Shown here one piece after another: positions 1-8,595 of a DNA stretch of 64,000 bases (positions within the stretch are counted from its first letter, which is position 1; every line of letters begins with the position of its first letter). The translations under genes were made by a program, and so were the position numbers. Source of the stretch: Clostridium_AW sp040797845 (GTDB lineage: Bacteria; Bacillota; Clostridia; Clostridiales; Clostridiaceae); contig JBFNFA010000002.1 in NCBI GenBank assembly GCA_040797845.1, forward strand, positions 372,001 through 436,000, written 5' to 3'. Below the pieces are notes generated by a model. That model did not search any database and was not told the origin of the DNA. It saw nothing but the letters and a program-made list of their open reading frames with translations.

Positions 1-97
1 ATTTATTTAAATATCCTGCTAATATTTTTTTAGCGATATATACTACTACCCCTTCTGGAAGATATGAAATTAATTTAGCCACTTTGGGAGAAATCAT
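1..97 (-). CDS. Unidentified protein, N-terminal fragment (runs off the window)
   Basis: Only the first 32 codons are present; the rest lies before base 1. The reading frame opens at the ATG at 97. That start has a good ribosome binding site (AAGGTGGA, 7 bases upstream), whereas an in-frame ATG at 115 has none. The N-terminus is MISPKVAKLISYLPEGVVVY and continues with a basic stretch; it could be a peripheral membrane or amphipathic helix. The family was not recognised. It lies 46 bp downstream of queG on the same strand, so it is probably the last or a later gene of the cysE-queG transcription unit. Confidence 0.5.
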   Translation of the reverse strand, partial: MISPKVAKLISYLPEGVVVYIAKKILAGYLNK

Positions 98-143
98 AGA
101 TGCTCCACCTTTCATAAAAAATTATATAATTAAATTATAGTTT

Positions 144-1118
144 CTAAAGCTCTAAAAGTCTATTATAATAATCCTTCAAATAAGGTGAGCTAATATTTTT
201 AGCTAAATTTGGGTCAAATTTACCATCCATAAAAGCATTTATCATGGCATTTCTAATTATAATATTTTTCCCTCTCCATCCACTAGAAGTCAGCCTATAT
301 TTTTCTTTAAATACTTTATTATCTAATTTTATCAGTTCTTCTATATTAGGATTTTTCATAAAGGGAAAAGGCCTAAATTCTTTAATTTTTGATTCAATGA
401 CTTTTTTGTTATGTGGGCATACAGTTTGGCAGGTATCACATCCAAATAACCTACCATGAAATAATCCAAACCATTTCTCTTCAATATTCTTCTTCTGAGT
501 AATGTAGGATAAACAAACGTTTGGATTGCTAATGCCTTCCTTTATAGATTTAGTTGGGCATGCCTTTAAACATAAATTACAATCACCACATTTACATGGT
601 GTTTTTTCATCTATCTCTAGCTCTAAATCCGTGATTATCTCTGCTAAAAACACGAAAGAGCCATACTTTTCTGTTATTAGCATATTATTTTTACCTATAA
701 AACCTACACCACATAAATTAGCAATATATCTTTCTGGCAATGGATTACTATCAACAAAATATCTTGAATTACCTCCTAATTCAGAAATATATTCACATAT
801 TTGTTTTAGGTAATTTGTCACTACCTTATGGTAATCTTGTCCTAGTGTATACTTAGAAAAATAAATATTATTTGTAATATTTTCATCATTAAATAGATAG
901 GGGAATGCTATGGAAATAATACTCTTTCCCCCTTCTAAAAAACTTTCTAAATTTACTCTTGATTCAATATGAGGGCTTTCAAACTCATTCTCTAGTTCAT
1001 TATTTTTTCTATATATAAAATGTTCCTCTAACTCTGTCAGTCTTCTAATAGACGTAACCCCTAGAGTGTCTAACCCTAACGACTTACAGAAGTTTACTAT
1101 CTTTTCTTTGTTATTCAT
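144..1118 (-). CDS. queG: Epoxyqueuosine reductase QueG
   Basis: This is the cobalamin- and iron-sulfur-dependent enzyme of the last step of queuosine synthesis, reducing epoxyqueuosine at the wobble position of tRNAs with GUN anticodons. The 324-residue protein has the family layout. The catalytic Asp lies in the VDSNPLPER segment (about residue 123). A first 4Fe-4S group has Cys 177, 180, 183 and 187, and a second has Cys 202, 227, 230 and 234 (CDTCQTVCPHN). It is shorter than the roughly 380-residue proteobacterial and Bacillus enzymes, as is usual in clostridia. The start ATG has GGAGAAAG upstream. It follows cysE by 32 bp and is probably cotranscribed from the cysteine T-box promoter. 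Confidence 0.92.
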   Translation of the reverse strand: MNNKEKIVNFCKSLGLDTLGVTSIRRLTELEEHFIYRKNNELENEFESPHIESRVNLESFLEGGKSIISIAFPYLFNDENITNNIYFSKYTLGQDYHKVVTNYLKQICEYISELGGNSRYFVDSNPLPERYIANLCGVGFIGKNNMLITEKYGSFVFLAEIITDLELEIDEKTPCKCGDCNLCLKACPTKSIKEGISNPNVCLSYITQKKNIEEKWFGLFHGRLFGCDTCQTVCPHNKKVIESKIKEFRPFPFMKNPNIEELIKLDNKVFKEKYRLTSSGWRGKNIIIRNAMINAFMDGKFDPNLAKNISSPYLKDYYNRLLEL

Positions 1119-1150
1119 TCTACTTTCTCCAAAAATATATTTTCTATATC

Positions 1151-1669
1151 CTAATCTTCACGTCCAACCAGCTTTGCAGGTATACCTACTGCTGTACAGT
1201 TAGTTGGAATATCTTTTAACACTACAGCATTAGCGCCAATTTTTGAGTTATCACCTAAAGTAATTGGTCCTAATATCTTTGCTCCACTTCCTATTGTAAC
1301 ATTATTTCCAACAGTGGGATGCCTCTTACCCTTATTTTTTCCTGTTCCCCCTAAAGTAACACCATGATACATTGTTACATTATCGCCTATTTCTGCCGTT
1401 TCTCCTATTACTACACCCATTCCATGATCTATGAATAAACCTTTGCCTATTTTAGCTCCTGGATGTATTTCTATACCTGTAAAATGCCTTGATAATTGTG
1501 ACACTAGTCGTGCTAAGAAAAACATTTTGCGTTTATAAAAAAAGTTAGCAATTCTGTGATTTATAACTGCATGAATACTAGGATATAATAAAAAAACTTC
1601 TAGTCTATTTCTTGCTGCGGGATCATTTTTCATAATAGAGTCTATATCATACTTAATATTCTTAAACAT
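1151..1669 (-). CDS. cysE: Serine O-acetyltransferase CysE
   Basis: The enzyme transfers acetyl from acetyl-CoA to L-serine, giving O-acetylserine, the precursor of cysteine. The protein (172 aa from the ATG at 1669) is of the short cytosolic type. An N-terminal helical region is followed by left-handed beta-helix hexapeptide repeats (GIEIHPGAKIGKGLFIDHG, then GETAEIGDNV). The catalytic His segment is IDHGMGVVIG, and the C-terminus has the hexapeptide-family end AVGIPAKLV. The upstream in-frame ATGs at 1684 and 1681 encode the ribosome binding site itself (GGAGGG), so the third Met is the likely start. Transcription begins about 350 bp upstream and passes through a T-box leader whose acceptor-binding bases suit tRNA-Cys. 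Confidence 0.94.
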   Translation of the reverse strand: MFKNIKYDIDSIMKNDPAARNRLEVFLLYPSIHAVINHRIANFFYKRKMFFLARLVSQLSRHFTGIEIHPGAKIGKGLFIDHGMGVVIGETAEIGDNVTMYHGVTLGGTGKNKGKRHPTVGNNVTIGSGAKILGPITLGDNSKIGANAVVLKDIPTNCTAVGIPAKLVGRED

Positions 1670-1737
1670 AAAACCCTCCATCAATAAAATTATATTTAAT
1701 TAATTTAAATAAATAAAAGATATTAAATCATAACTCT

Positions 1738-2024
1738 GTAAAAACAAAAAACTCCGTCTCAAAAATAGAGACGAAGTAAAATTTTTCGCTATTCCACTCT
1801 ACAAAAAGTAAAATGTATTAATACATTCAAGCACTTATTAAATGCTCTATTACTATAACGGGTAATCCCGATGCAGCCTACTATATTCGGTGCACTACTC
1901 CAAAGGGCACTTCACATATACTTTCAATAGAAATTCTCTCAGCATAATAAATTTCCTCTCTGTAAATTACATATATGTTACTTTCCTTCTTCAATGTATT
2001 TCCGACTATTTCACTAAGATTTAT
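1738..2024 (-). ncRNA. T-box leader (tRNA-Cys type) of cysE
   Basis: Read on the minus strand, the leader ends with the conserved T-box AGAGTGGAATAGCG (1787-1800). A terminator stem follows (CGTCTC/GAGACG, 1751-1778) with a long T-run (1741-1751). The T-box bulge is TGGA, whose last base pairs with a U discriminator. tRNA-Cys ends UCCA, so the leader should sense uncharged tRNA-Cys. A candidate specifier codon TGC lies at 1909-1907 in a Stem I-like region. These features agree with the downstream serine acetyltransferase. The exact specifier loop was placed by eye. Confidence 0.88.
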
Positions 2025-2030
2025 ATAATT

Positions 2031-2058
2031 ATTATATTCCAATCAATACATTTGTCAA
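2031..2058 (-). promoter_or_regulatory. Sigma-A promoter of the cysE T-box leader
   Basis: On the minus strand a perfect -35 TTGACA (2058-2053) is separated by 16 bp from a perfect -10 TATAAT (2036-2031). Transcription would start near 2024, giving a leader of about 350 nt before cysE. Confidence 0.85.
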
Positions 2059-2063
2059 CCATT

Positions 2064-2762
2064 TTATTTGCAAAATCTGTGTTTTCCAATAACTTTAATT
2101 AAAGGTCTAGACCATATCCAACTACTGGTTGCTGTTACTGGATTAAAGTAGTAAATCGCTCCTCCTGAAGGATCCCACCCATTCAAAGCATCATTAGCTG
2201 CCTTTATACTGTTTGGTTCCATTGCAGCATTTATCTGCCCGTCTGCTATAGCTGTAAATGCTCCTGGTTGATATATTACTCCCGCTATAGTATTAGGGAA
2301 TCTAGAATCTCTTACTCTGTTTAGTACTACCGCTCCAACGGCTACTTGACCTTCATAAGGCTCACCACGTGCCTCACCATTTATAAGCCTCGCCAGTAAC
2401 TGAACATCTTGATTAGAAGTGCCAGGATTACTGCCACCAGTTGTATTTGGGTTGATACCCAAAGCGGCTAAAGTAGCACTTCCTACTATTCCATCTACTC
2501 CTAATCCATTTTTAGTTTGAAATTTTTGTACAGCAAGAAAGGTTTGGTAACCATATATTCCATCTACATTCCCATCATAGTACCCCCAATTTTTGAGTCT
2601 CCTTTGTATTTCAGATACAACGTCACCTCTTGAACCATAGTAATATGTAATTGCACTTAAAGCTTTATTGTAGGGAGCAAAATATATAATAGTACTGAAA
2701 TAGGTCATTAAGGCTACCATCATATAGAGAACGATTTTCCTAAAAGAAAAATATTTCTTCAT
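2064..2762 (-). CDS. sleB: Spore cortex-lytic enzyme SleB
   Basis: This is a germination-specific lytic transglycosylase that degrades muramic-delta-lactam-containing cortex. The 232 residues comprise an N-terminal membrane/signal segment (about 9-36), a peptidoglycan-binding domain (about 43-100, with the SRGDVVSEIQRRLKNWGYY start and DGIYGYQT repeat), a Gly/Thr/Asn linker, and a hydrolase-2 domain (about 117-232). The catalytic Glu lies in the LINGEARGEPYEGQ motif. The start has GAGGAGTG seven bases upstream. No ypeB partner follows, unlike Bacillus; the next minus-strand gene is cysE. A forespore sigma-G promoter would be expected but could not be placed with confidence. Confidence 0.9.
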   Translation of the reverse strand: MKKYFSFRKIVLYMMVALMTYFSTIIYFAPYNKALSAITYYYGSRGDVVSEIQRRLKNWGYYDGNVDGIYGYQTFLAVQKFQTKNGLGVDGIVGSATLAALGINPNTTGGSNPGTSNQDVQLLARLINGEARGEPYEGQVAVGAVVLNRVRDSRFPNTIAGVIYQPGAFTAIADGQINAAMEPNSIKAANDALNGWDPSGGAIYYFNPVTATSSWIWSRPLIKVIGKHRFCK

Positions 2763-2958
2763 GTTAATACACTCCTCAGTAAATGTTAATTTTTCTTATC
2801 TTATTTTTTACCTAAGAGCGTAAAAAAATACATTTATTTTAATTAAAATTAATAATTTTAATTAACTAAGAGTCAAAATCTAATATAAATCAATCATATA
2901 TAGTAAAATAAATATTCTTACTTTATGGAATGGCAAAGAGAATATATGGATTTACAAA

Positions 2959-2995
2959 GCAAAAATCACTAAGGAATTACTTAGTGATTTTTTTT
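2959..2995 (-). terminator. Rho-independent terminator after the lipid kinase
   Basis: The inverted repeat AAATCACTAAG / CTTAGTGATTT overlaps the last codons of the lipid kinase gene. It is T-rich on both sides, so it may work in both directions. Confidence 0.75.
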
Positions 2996-3933
2996 ATATC
3001 CATTTTGGGCTTTATTAATATTTTACTTCTTTTTTTAGGATTAGGTTTTGTATTTAATGCTCCTAATATTTCTATTCCGTCTTCTATGCATTCTATTGTT
3101 AAAGGGAAATCTGGCCCTTTCTCTCCATCTATGTCAGTCACTATATCTTCGTAACATTCAATATGTAGTTTGTTTGTTTTAAAATACAATAAATTTGGTG
3201 CATTTTCTAAGTGATCTCCCTTTAGCATACTAATAAACAATGGTACTAGATCTATAAGCATACCCGCTTGAATTATTAATACATCTAACATGCCATCGTC
3301 AATTTCAGCATTGTATGCAAGATGTAAGTTACCAGCGGTCTGACCATTAAAAACTAGTATAAGGTACATATCTCCATCATAATTTATATCATCTGAGGTC
3401 ACTTTAATTTTTAACTTTCTAAAATTAGGGATTTGTTCTATTCCCTTTACATAGTAAGCTAATTTACCTAAATTATTTTTTAAATTTGTATCAGTTTTTT
3501 GGGATATATCTGTAAATAAACCTGCGCTTGCTACATTGATAAAATATTTATCATTTACTTTTCCTATATCTATTTTTCTCGGTGTGCTATTTAATATTTG
3601 CTCGCAAGCTTCTCCTACATCTATAGGCATTCCTATAAATTTTGCAAAATCATTTGCAGTACCTACAGGCAATATTCCAATAGGAAGATCAATATTTTTT
3701 TCTTTAATAAAATTCACTATATTATCTACTGTTCCATCTCCGCCTGCAACTAATATATATTTATAATTTTTATCTATATCTTCAAAGGCATTCTCCAAAG
3801 TATGATTCATGCTTATTCTATAAGGCACTACGGTATATCCATACTTTTGATGAATTGCTATAATTTTATCTAAATCATCTATAATTGAATTTTCTCCTGA
3901 ATATGGATTATAAATAAATTTCACCTTATTCAT
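2977..3933 (-). CDS. Diacylglycerol/lipid kinase, YegS-DgkB family
   Basis: The protein (318 aa, usual family length) belongs to the DAGK catalytic family, which phosphorylates diacylglycerol or related lipids at the inner face of the membrane. The nucleotide-binding signature GGDGTVDNIVN is near residue 64, with PVGTANDFAKF about 30 residues later. The C-terminal half has the beta-sandwich pattern of YegS/BmrU proteins. In Gram-positive bacteria DgkB returns the diacylglycerol released during lipoteichoic acid synthesis to phospholipid. The presence of pssA nearby fits a lipid role, but the exact substrate cannot be read from the sequence. Confidence 0.88.
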   Translation of the reverse strand: MNKVKFIYNPYSGENSIIDDLDKIIAIHQKYGYTVVPYRISMNHTLENAFEDIDKNYKYILVAGGDGTVDNIVNFIKEKNIDLPIGILPVGTANDFAKFIGMPIDVGEACEQILNSTPRKIDIGKVNDKYFINVASAGLFTDISQKTDTNLKNNLGKLAYYVKGIEQIPNFRKLKIKVTSDDINYDGDMYLILVFNGQTAGNLHLAYNAEIDDGMLDVLIIQAGMLIDLVPLFISMLKGDHLENAPNLLYFKTNKLHIECYEDIVTDIDGEKGPDFPLTIECIEDGIEILGALNTKPNPKKRSKILIKPKMDIKKITK

Positions 3934-4012
3934 ATTGAGCCTCTCCTAATTTTCATAATATGCATATATTATTATAGCACTATACAATATTTATGTCATC
4001 AAAAGTATAAAT

Positions 4013-4055
4013 GATAAACGTAAATAGATTAAGTCCAGATCTATTTACGTTTATC
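4013..4055 (-). terminator. Strong hairpin downstream of the CBS-domain gene
   Basis: A perfect 17-bp inverted repeat (GATAAACGTAAATAGAT and its complement) encloses a 9-base loop. It lies 18 bp after the stop of the CBS protein on the minus strand. The following sequence is only moderately T-rich, so termination is likely but not certain. Confidence 0.65.
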
Positions 4056-4073
4056 TCTTAAAATCTTAATTTC

Positions 4074-4505
4074 CTACTGTATATTAGGACTACTTGGTTC
4101 AGATATATTCGTTAATGTTTCTCCTGCTTTATTTGATAAATTTGGCTCTACTGATAAATCTCCTAAAGATAGCATTCCAACTAAAGAATTATTCTCCACA
4201 ACCGGTAGTCTTCTTATTTGCCTCTCACTCATTATTCTAGCAGCTTCTCTTGCCTCTATTTCTGGACTTACTATTACAGGATTAGAACTCATTATATTTC
4301 TTACAGTTTGCCTTTGAGCATTTTCTCCTTCCGCTGCAGATCTTAAAGCTACATCTCTATCTGTTATTATTCCTATTACCTTATCTCCATCACAAATTGG
4401 AAGAGAGCCTATATTATGTTCTCTCATCATCTGAGCTGCACGTTCTACAGTATCCTCAGGAGATAAAGTTGCTAAACTTTTAGTCATAACATCTTTTACT
4501 TTCAT
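4074..4505 (-). CDS. CBS-domain protein
   Basis: The 143-residue protein consists of two tandem CBS domains (about 1-60 and 70-130), each opening with the V-x-x-V/I-M signature (MKVKDVMTKS and VRNIMSSNPV). CBS pairs bind adenine nucleotides and usually act as regulatory modules; free-standing ones resemble the YlbB/HRP1 group. The start was set at ATG 4505, because AGGAGGTG precedes it and the GTG nine bases upstream lies inside that ribosome binding site. It is divergent from pssA. The last 20 residues are a polar tail. No enzymatic domain is attached, so the partner is unknown. Confidence 0.88.
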   Translation of the reverse strand: MKVKDVMTKSLATLSPEDTVERAAQMMREHNIGSLPICDGDKVIGIITDRDVALRSAAEGENAQRQTVRNIMSSNPVIVSPEIEAREAARIMSERQIRRLPVVENNSLVGMLSLGDLSVEPNLSNKAGETLTNISEPSSPNIQ

Positions 4506-4659
4506 AAAAAACACCTCCTAAAATATTTTACCCTTTAATCGCATATAATATTTAAAAATACTTAAAGATTAAAATTATCTTAAATCTACTTAAAAACTTA
4601 ACGATAATAAGCTATAATGTAGTATAATTAGGTATAAAGTTTTTAGGAGTGATAATCTA

Positions 4660-5172
4660 ATGCGAAAAAATTCTCTACCAAACTTATTTACTTTTGGTAA
4701 TTTATGCTGTGGTATTTTATCTTTAATGATGACTTTTCAAGGTAAATATAAAGATGCTTGTTTATTCATATTATTAGCTGGATTAATGGATAGATATGAT
4801 GGAAGAGTTGCTAGATACCTACAGGTTAGTAGTGAACTTGGTAAGGAACTTGACTCTCTTGCAGATTTGGTTTCTTTCGGTGTAGCTCCATCCATATTAG
4901 TGTTTAATATGCATAATTTTTCTAATCTTGGTTTATTAGGATATCTTTTAGTTCTAATATTCCCATTAGCAGGAGCATATAGATTAGCTAGATACAATAC
5001 AACCGATTTTGATGGAGTATTTACAGGTGTTCCTATCACTGCGGCCGGTATGCTGATGGCGCTTTATTCTTTGTTTACCATGAATAAAATTATTAGCCCT
5101 GTTCTTACTATAATTTTAGTAGTGATGTTCTCATATCTTATGGTAAGTAAAGTAAAATTTAAAAAAGTTTAA
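4660..5172 (+). CDS. pssA: CDP-diacylglycerol--serine O-phosphatidyltransferase
   Basis: This membrane enzyme makes phosphatidylserine from CDP-diacylglycerol and serine, the first step to phosphatidylethanolamine. The CDP-alcohol phosphotransferase motif D-x2-D-G-x2-A-R-x8-G-x3-D-x3-D is complete (DRYDGRVAR ... GKELDSLAD, about residues 45-68). The protein has five to six hydrophobic segments and the typical short Gram-positive length (170 aa). The N-terminal NLFTFGNLCCG segment is also a PssA hallmark. Ribosome binding site AGGAGTGA. No psd gene follows; the gene stands alone before a bidirectional terminator. Confidence 0.93.
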   Translation: MRKNSLPNLFTFGNLCCGILSLMMTFQGKYKDACLFILLAGLMDRYDGRVARYLQVSSELGKELDSLADLVSFGVAPSILVFNMHNFSNLGLLGYLLVLIFPLAGAYRLARYNTTDFDGVFTGVPITAAGMLMALYSLFTMNKIISPVLTIILVVMFSYLMVSKVKFKKV

Positions 5173-5183
5173 TTTTAAAATAT

Positions 5184-5224
5184 AAAAGACTAACCTTTTG
5201 CTTCTATTAGCAAGTTAGTCTTTT
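5184..5224. terminator. Bidirectional terminator between pssA and the 109-aa protein gene
   Basis: The inverted repeat AAAAGACTAAC / GTTAGTCTTTT has A-rich and T-rich flanks on both sides. It ends pssA on the plus strand and the convergent gene on the minus strand, overlapping the latter's last codons. Confidence 0.85.
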
Positions 5225-5544
5225 AATTTTAATTCCTCATCTATTTCTGTTAGTATATATTTAAGTTGGACCTTAGATTTAAGTATATCTCCTTTTATTT
5301 TGCAATAATTAGTATATTCACAAGAACATTGTTCTAAAGTGTCTATTATTTCATCAATTACAACCCCTAATTCATTAGCTCTATCAATAGCCTCTCGTAC
5401 ATCTTTCTTTCTAGCTAATGCTATCCCATTCAATTCTCCCGCTCCTCCAATGAGCAGTCTATATGCATTAACTAATTTCGATAGAAGTTCAGTTAAATTA
5501 TTTATATCCCCGTAATATCTTTCCACTACTCTTCTATGATTCAT
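5215..5544 (-). CDS. Hypothetical cytosolic helical protein
   Basis: The family was not recognised. The product (109 aa from ATG 5544) looks all-helical and charged, without a signal peptide or membrane segment. It has three Cys in the segment LEQCSCEYTNYC, which could bind a metal or form a thiol pair. GTG codons at 5556 and 5553 lie in frame upstream but form the G-rich ribosome binding region (GTGGTGTG), so ATG 5544 is preferred. It is convergent with pssA and follows the uridine-kinase-like gene on the same strand. Confidence 0.6.
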   Translation of the reverse strand: MNHRRVVERYYGDINNLTELLSKLVNAYRLLIGGAGELNGIALARKKDVREAIDRANELGVVIDEIIDTLEQCSCEYTNYCKIKGDILKSKVQLKYILTEIDEELKLKD

Positions 5545-5626
5545 TTTACACACCACATATAAAACTTAATTTATATTTATCTATATGGAAAGAAATATAA
5601 TTTTATTACCTATTATATCGATAATA

Positions 5627-7279
5627 CTATTTGAAATAACTACCTCCAACAAACTCTCTTAGTATAGAGTTATCAGGCACATGCTTCACATCTACATCTT
5701 TAAAAAAGTTTAAAAAACTCTTTAATCTAGATGCTTCATGAAAAATTGGGCTAGAAGGCGTAATTTGGTTTAATTCCTTTAATGCATATTGTCTTAAAAC
5801 ACATAGTTCATAAACTAAAGTAGAATTAAACATAACATCCGCATTTTCTTGAAATACAAATATATTTTTTTCTTCTCCTCGCCTAATGGAAGGCCACATA
5901 TTTAAAGTCTCCTCAGCACTGTATCCCCTAAATAAGGAGTCCCTTACTATTCTTCTTATTGTTCTTACATCTGTTGTAGCTATTCTATTGTGATCATCTA
6001 AATTTAATTGGGTTAAGGCACTTATATAAATCTTAAACTTTTTATCCATAGGTATAGATGAGGTCAACATTTCATTTAGTCCATGTATTCCTTCTACTAT
6101 AAGTATACCATTTTCAGGAAGCTTCACTTTATGTCCCTGCCACTCTCTTTTTCCGGTTATAAAATTATAACTTGGTATTTCTACCTCTTCTCCTTGTAAT
6201 ATGGAGGTAAGATGTTTATTAAACAGTTCTAAGTCTAAAGCATTAATAGATTCAAAATCATACTCTCCAAACTCATCTTTAGGTGTCTTTTCTCTATCTA
6301 TAAAATAATCATCTAGACCTAGAGGAATTGGCATTAATCCATTAACTCTTAATTGTATACCTAATCTTCTTGCAAAGGTAGTTTTCCCTGATGAGGATGG
6401 ACCTGCAATTAAAACTAGTTTAACATCCTTTCTCTCATGTATCATATCTGCTATATAAGCTGTCTTTTTTTCATGTAATGCTTCTGATACTCTTATAATA
6501 TTATAAACTTCTCCACTTTCAACTTTATCATTTAAGGAACCCACATCTCCAACCTCTAATATTTTTCCCCACTCTTCGGTTTCCTTAAATATTTTTGCTA
6601 ATTTTTTATGTTCCACAAATTCTGATATTTCTTTAGGATTGCTTTCCGTAGGGTATCTTAATATGAATCCAGGTTCATAATACATCAAGTCAAAAACTTC
6701 TATTGCTCCTGTTGAATATGCCATAGACCCATAAAAATAATCATATCTTCCTTCTAATTCATATAATTTTACTTCATCTGCCTTCACATGTCTTAATAAT
6801 CTAACCTTGTCTTCCATTTTATAATCTTCAAATATTTTTATAGCTTCTTCCCTTTTAAGGGCAATTTTATTTATACGAGAATTTCTTCTTACTATTTCTT
6901 TCATATTATCTTTTATTTGCCTTAATTCCTCTTCAGTAAGAGGTGTATCTTTGCGCACTTCACAATAAAGTCCCTTGCTTAGAGAATGTTCTATAGATAT
7001 TCTCGCTTCTGGAAATAAATTAAGTACTGCTTTTGTTAGAACAAATTGTAGTGTTCTTACATAGGTTCTCATACCCATATTGCTAGTAATATCCAATGGT
7101 TCAAGAGTGTTTTTCTCATTAATTATATGTGTTAATTCACAAATGTCCTCGCCAACCTTGGCCAAAACCACAGGAATATCTTCACCCATAGAATTTTCAT
7201 CTATTATTTCGCCAATTGAACTTCCCTTTTTAACTGTGATATTTTCACCATTTTTTAGTTCCAATTGTATTTTCTCCAT
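5627..7279 (-). CDS. TGS-domain uridine kinase-like nucleoside kinase
   Basis: The 550-residue protein joins an N-terminal TGS domain and a threonyl-tRNA-synthetase-like second-additional domain (about 1-230) to a P-loop uridine kinase/phosphoribulokinase domain (about 280-480). The Walker A motif is AGPSSSGKTTFARRL, and the kinase lid follows (VEGIHGLNE, RIVRDSLFRG). This architecture is well known in clostridia and Thermotoga but its natural substrate is not settled; a nucleoside or sugar kinase is likely. The start was set at ATG 7279, because GGGGGAT precedes it, while the ATG at 7294 has no ribosome binding site. Confidence 0.85.
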   Translation of the reverse strand: MEKIQLELKNGENITVKKGSSIGEIIDENSMGEDIPVVLAKVGEDICELTHIINEKNTLEPLDITSNMGMRTYVRTLQFVLTKAVLNLFPEARISIEHSLSKGLYCEVRKDTPLTEEELRQIKDNMKEIVRRNSRINKIALKREEAIKIFEDYKMEDKVRLLRHVKADEVKLYELEGRYDYFYGSMAYSTGAIEVFDLMYYEPGFILRYPTESNPKEISEFVEHKKLAKIFKETEEWGKILEVGDVGSLNDKVESGEVYNIIRVSEALHEKKTAYIADMIHERKDVKLVLIAGPSSSGKTTFARRLGIQLRVNGLMPIPLGLDDYFIDREKTPKDEFGEYDFESINALDLELFNKHLTSILQGEEVEIPSYNFITGKREWQGHKVKLPENGILIVEGIHGLNEMLTSSIPMDKKFKIYISALTQLNLDDHNRIATTDVRTIRRIVRDSLFRGYSAEETLNMWPSIRRGEEKNIFVFQENADVMFNSTLVYELCVLRQYALKELNQITPSSPIFHEASRLKSFLNFFKDVDVKHVPDNSILREFVGGSYFK

Positions 7280-7411
7280 AAATTTATCCCCCATTTCAAG
7301 TCAATATAATATCATTATAACTCATTATACTCATTTTTTTCAAAATTAACTCTTACTAAGTTATATTTTTACGTTTTATTCAAATAATATAATTTACAAG
7401 GAGTGATATGA

Positions 7412-8089
7412 TTGTTTACAGTATTGATTAGAACTATAATATTATACTTTTTAGTAATCACAGCCATGAGGATAATGGGTAAGAAGCAAATAGGGCAACT
7501 AGAGCCTTTCGAATTAGCTATTACTATAATGATATCTGAACTTGCAGCTCTGCCAATGCAGGATACAAGAATTCCTCTCGTACATGGAGTAATATCTATT
7601 ATTACCCTTATTTTGCTGCAAACTATTTTGGCCATATTACAGCTTAAAAGCGAATTTTTAAGAAAAATGATTAATGGTACACCAAGTATATTAATAAAAA
7701 ACGGTGATATAGATATTAATGAATTAAGATATCAAAGATTTAATATAAATGACCTTATGGAAGAATTGCGATTACAAGGGTATTATAATATCTCGGATAT
7801 AGAGTATGCAATATTAGAAACCAGTGGTCAACTATCTATAATACCTAAGACTCATTTGACTCCACCTAGTAAAGAGGATCTAAATATAAAAACTTCTCAA
7901 GATAGTTTACCCATTACCCTCATACTAGATGGAAAAATAAATCATAAAAACCTTCAATCCTTAGGAAAAGATATAGGTTGGCTAGAACAAAATCTAAATA
8001 AAAATGGCATTAAAGACTTTAAAGAAGCTTTTATAGTTTTAATTGATTCTCATGGCGAATTATATTTCCAAAAAAATTTAAAAAAATAA
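7412..8089 (+). CDS. DUF421 (YetF-type) membrane protein
   Basis: The protein (225 aa) has three N-terminal membrane segments followed by a cytoplasmic DUF421 region (about 80-215), which forms a two-lobed oligomerising domain in YetF. The signature MRIMGKKQIGQLEPFELAITI is present. The start is TTG at 7412, five bases after AAGGAGTGA; the nearby ATG at 7408 is in another frame and stops quickly. YetF-family proteins are associated with spores in Bacillus but their biochemical role is unknown. The next gene, a DUF4363 protein nine bases later, is a recurrent partner, so the two probably act together. Confidence 0.87.
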   Translation: MFTVLIRTIILYFLVITAMRIMGKKQIGQLEPFELAITIMISELAALPMQDTRIPLVHGVISIITLILLQTILAILQLKSEFLRKMINGTPSILIKNGDIDINELRYQRFNINDLMEELRLQGYYNISDIEYAILETSGQLSIIPKTHLTPPSKEDLNIKTSQDSLPITLILDGKINHKNLQSLGKDIGWLEQNLNKNGIKDFKEAFIVLIDSHGELYFQKNLKK

Positions 8090-8107
8090 TTTTAAAGGGT
8101 GATTATT

Positions 8108-8488
8108 ATGAAAAATATATTTATTTCATTTTTTATATTTTTTTGCATGATAGTAGGAATTGTATTCTCCTTAAATACTTTAGATAAAATATATGGTGAT
8201 TTAGATAATCTAAATTCCAAATTAGAGCAATCCATAGAGAAAGAAGATTGGGAAGATGCTAATCTTTTGATTAATGAAATATCCGAAAAGTGGCATGAAC
8301 ATTGTAATGAATTATCTATATTCTTAAACCATAATGAAATAGATAATATAAATAGTGAGTTGAGTAAATTAACACAATATGTTAAGTACAATAATAAAGA
8401 AGAATCTATGGCAAGCCTTTATGTTGTTAAATTTTTCTTTCAACACACTTTAGATTTAGAAAAAATTAGTTATCAAAACATATTTTAG
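8108..8488 (+). CDS. DUF4363 protein, partner of the YetF homologue
   Basis: The protein is 126 aa from ATG 8108 (AAAGGGTGA upstream). A single N-terminal membrane anchor (about 4-22) precedes a helical, acidic extracytoplasmic domain, as in DUF4363 proteins that follow DUF421 genes in many clostridia. The spacing of 18 bp indicates cotranscription and probably a complex. No catalytic motif is visible. Its function is unknown. Confidence 0.78.
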   Translation: MKNIFISFFIFFCMIVGIVFSLNTLDKIYGDLDNLNSKLEQSIEKEDWEDANLLINEISEKWHEHCNELSIFLNHNEIDNINSELSKLTQYVKYNNKEESMASLYVVKFFFQHTLDLEKISYQNIF

Positions 8489-8595
8489 ATTTAACATTAT
8501 CATCTCTATGTATGGTTCTAGCAAATTTTAGTATTATGATTTATAATAGATTTAGACAATTGGTCAATAAAAAATAGTTGGAAGGTGGAATATTT

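Noticed and set aside
1890..2102. A 70-codon plus-strand reading frame
   Set aside because: It lies over the cysE T-box leader and the end of sleB and has no coding character.
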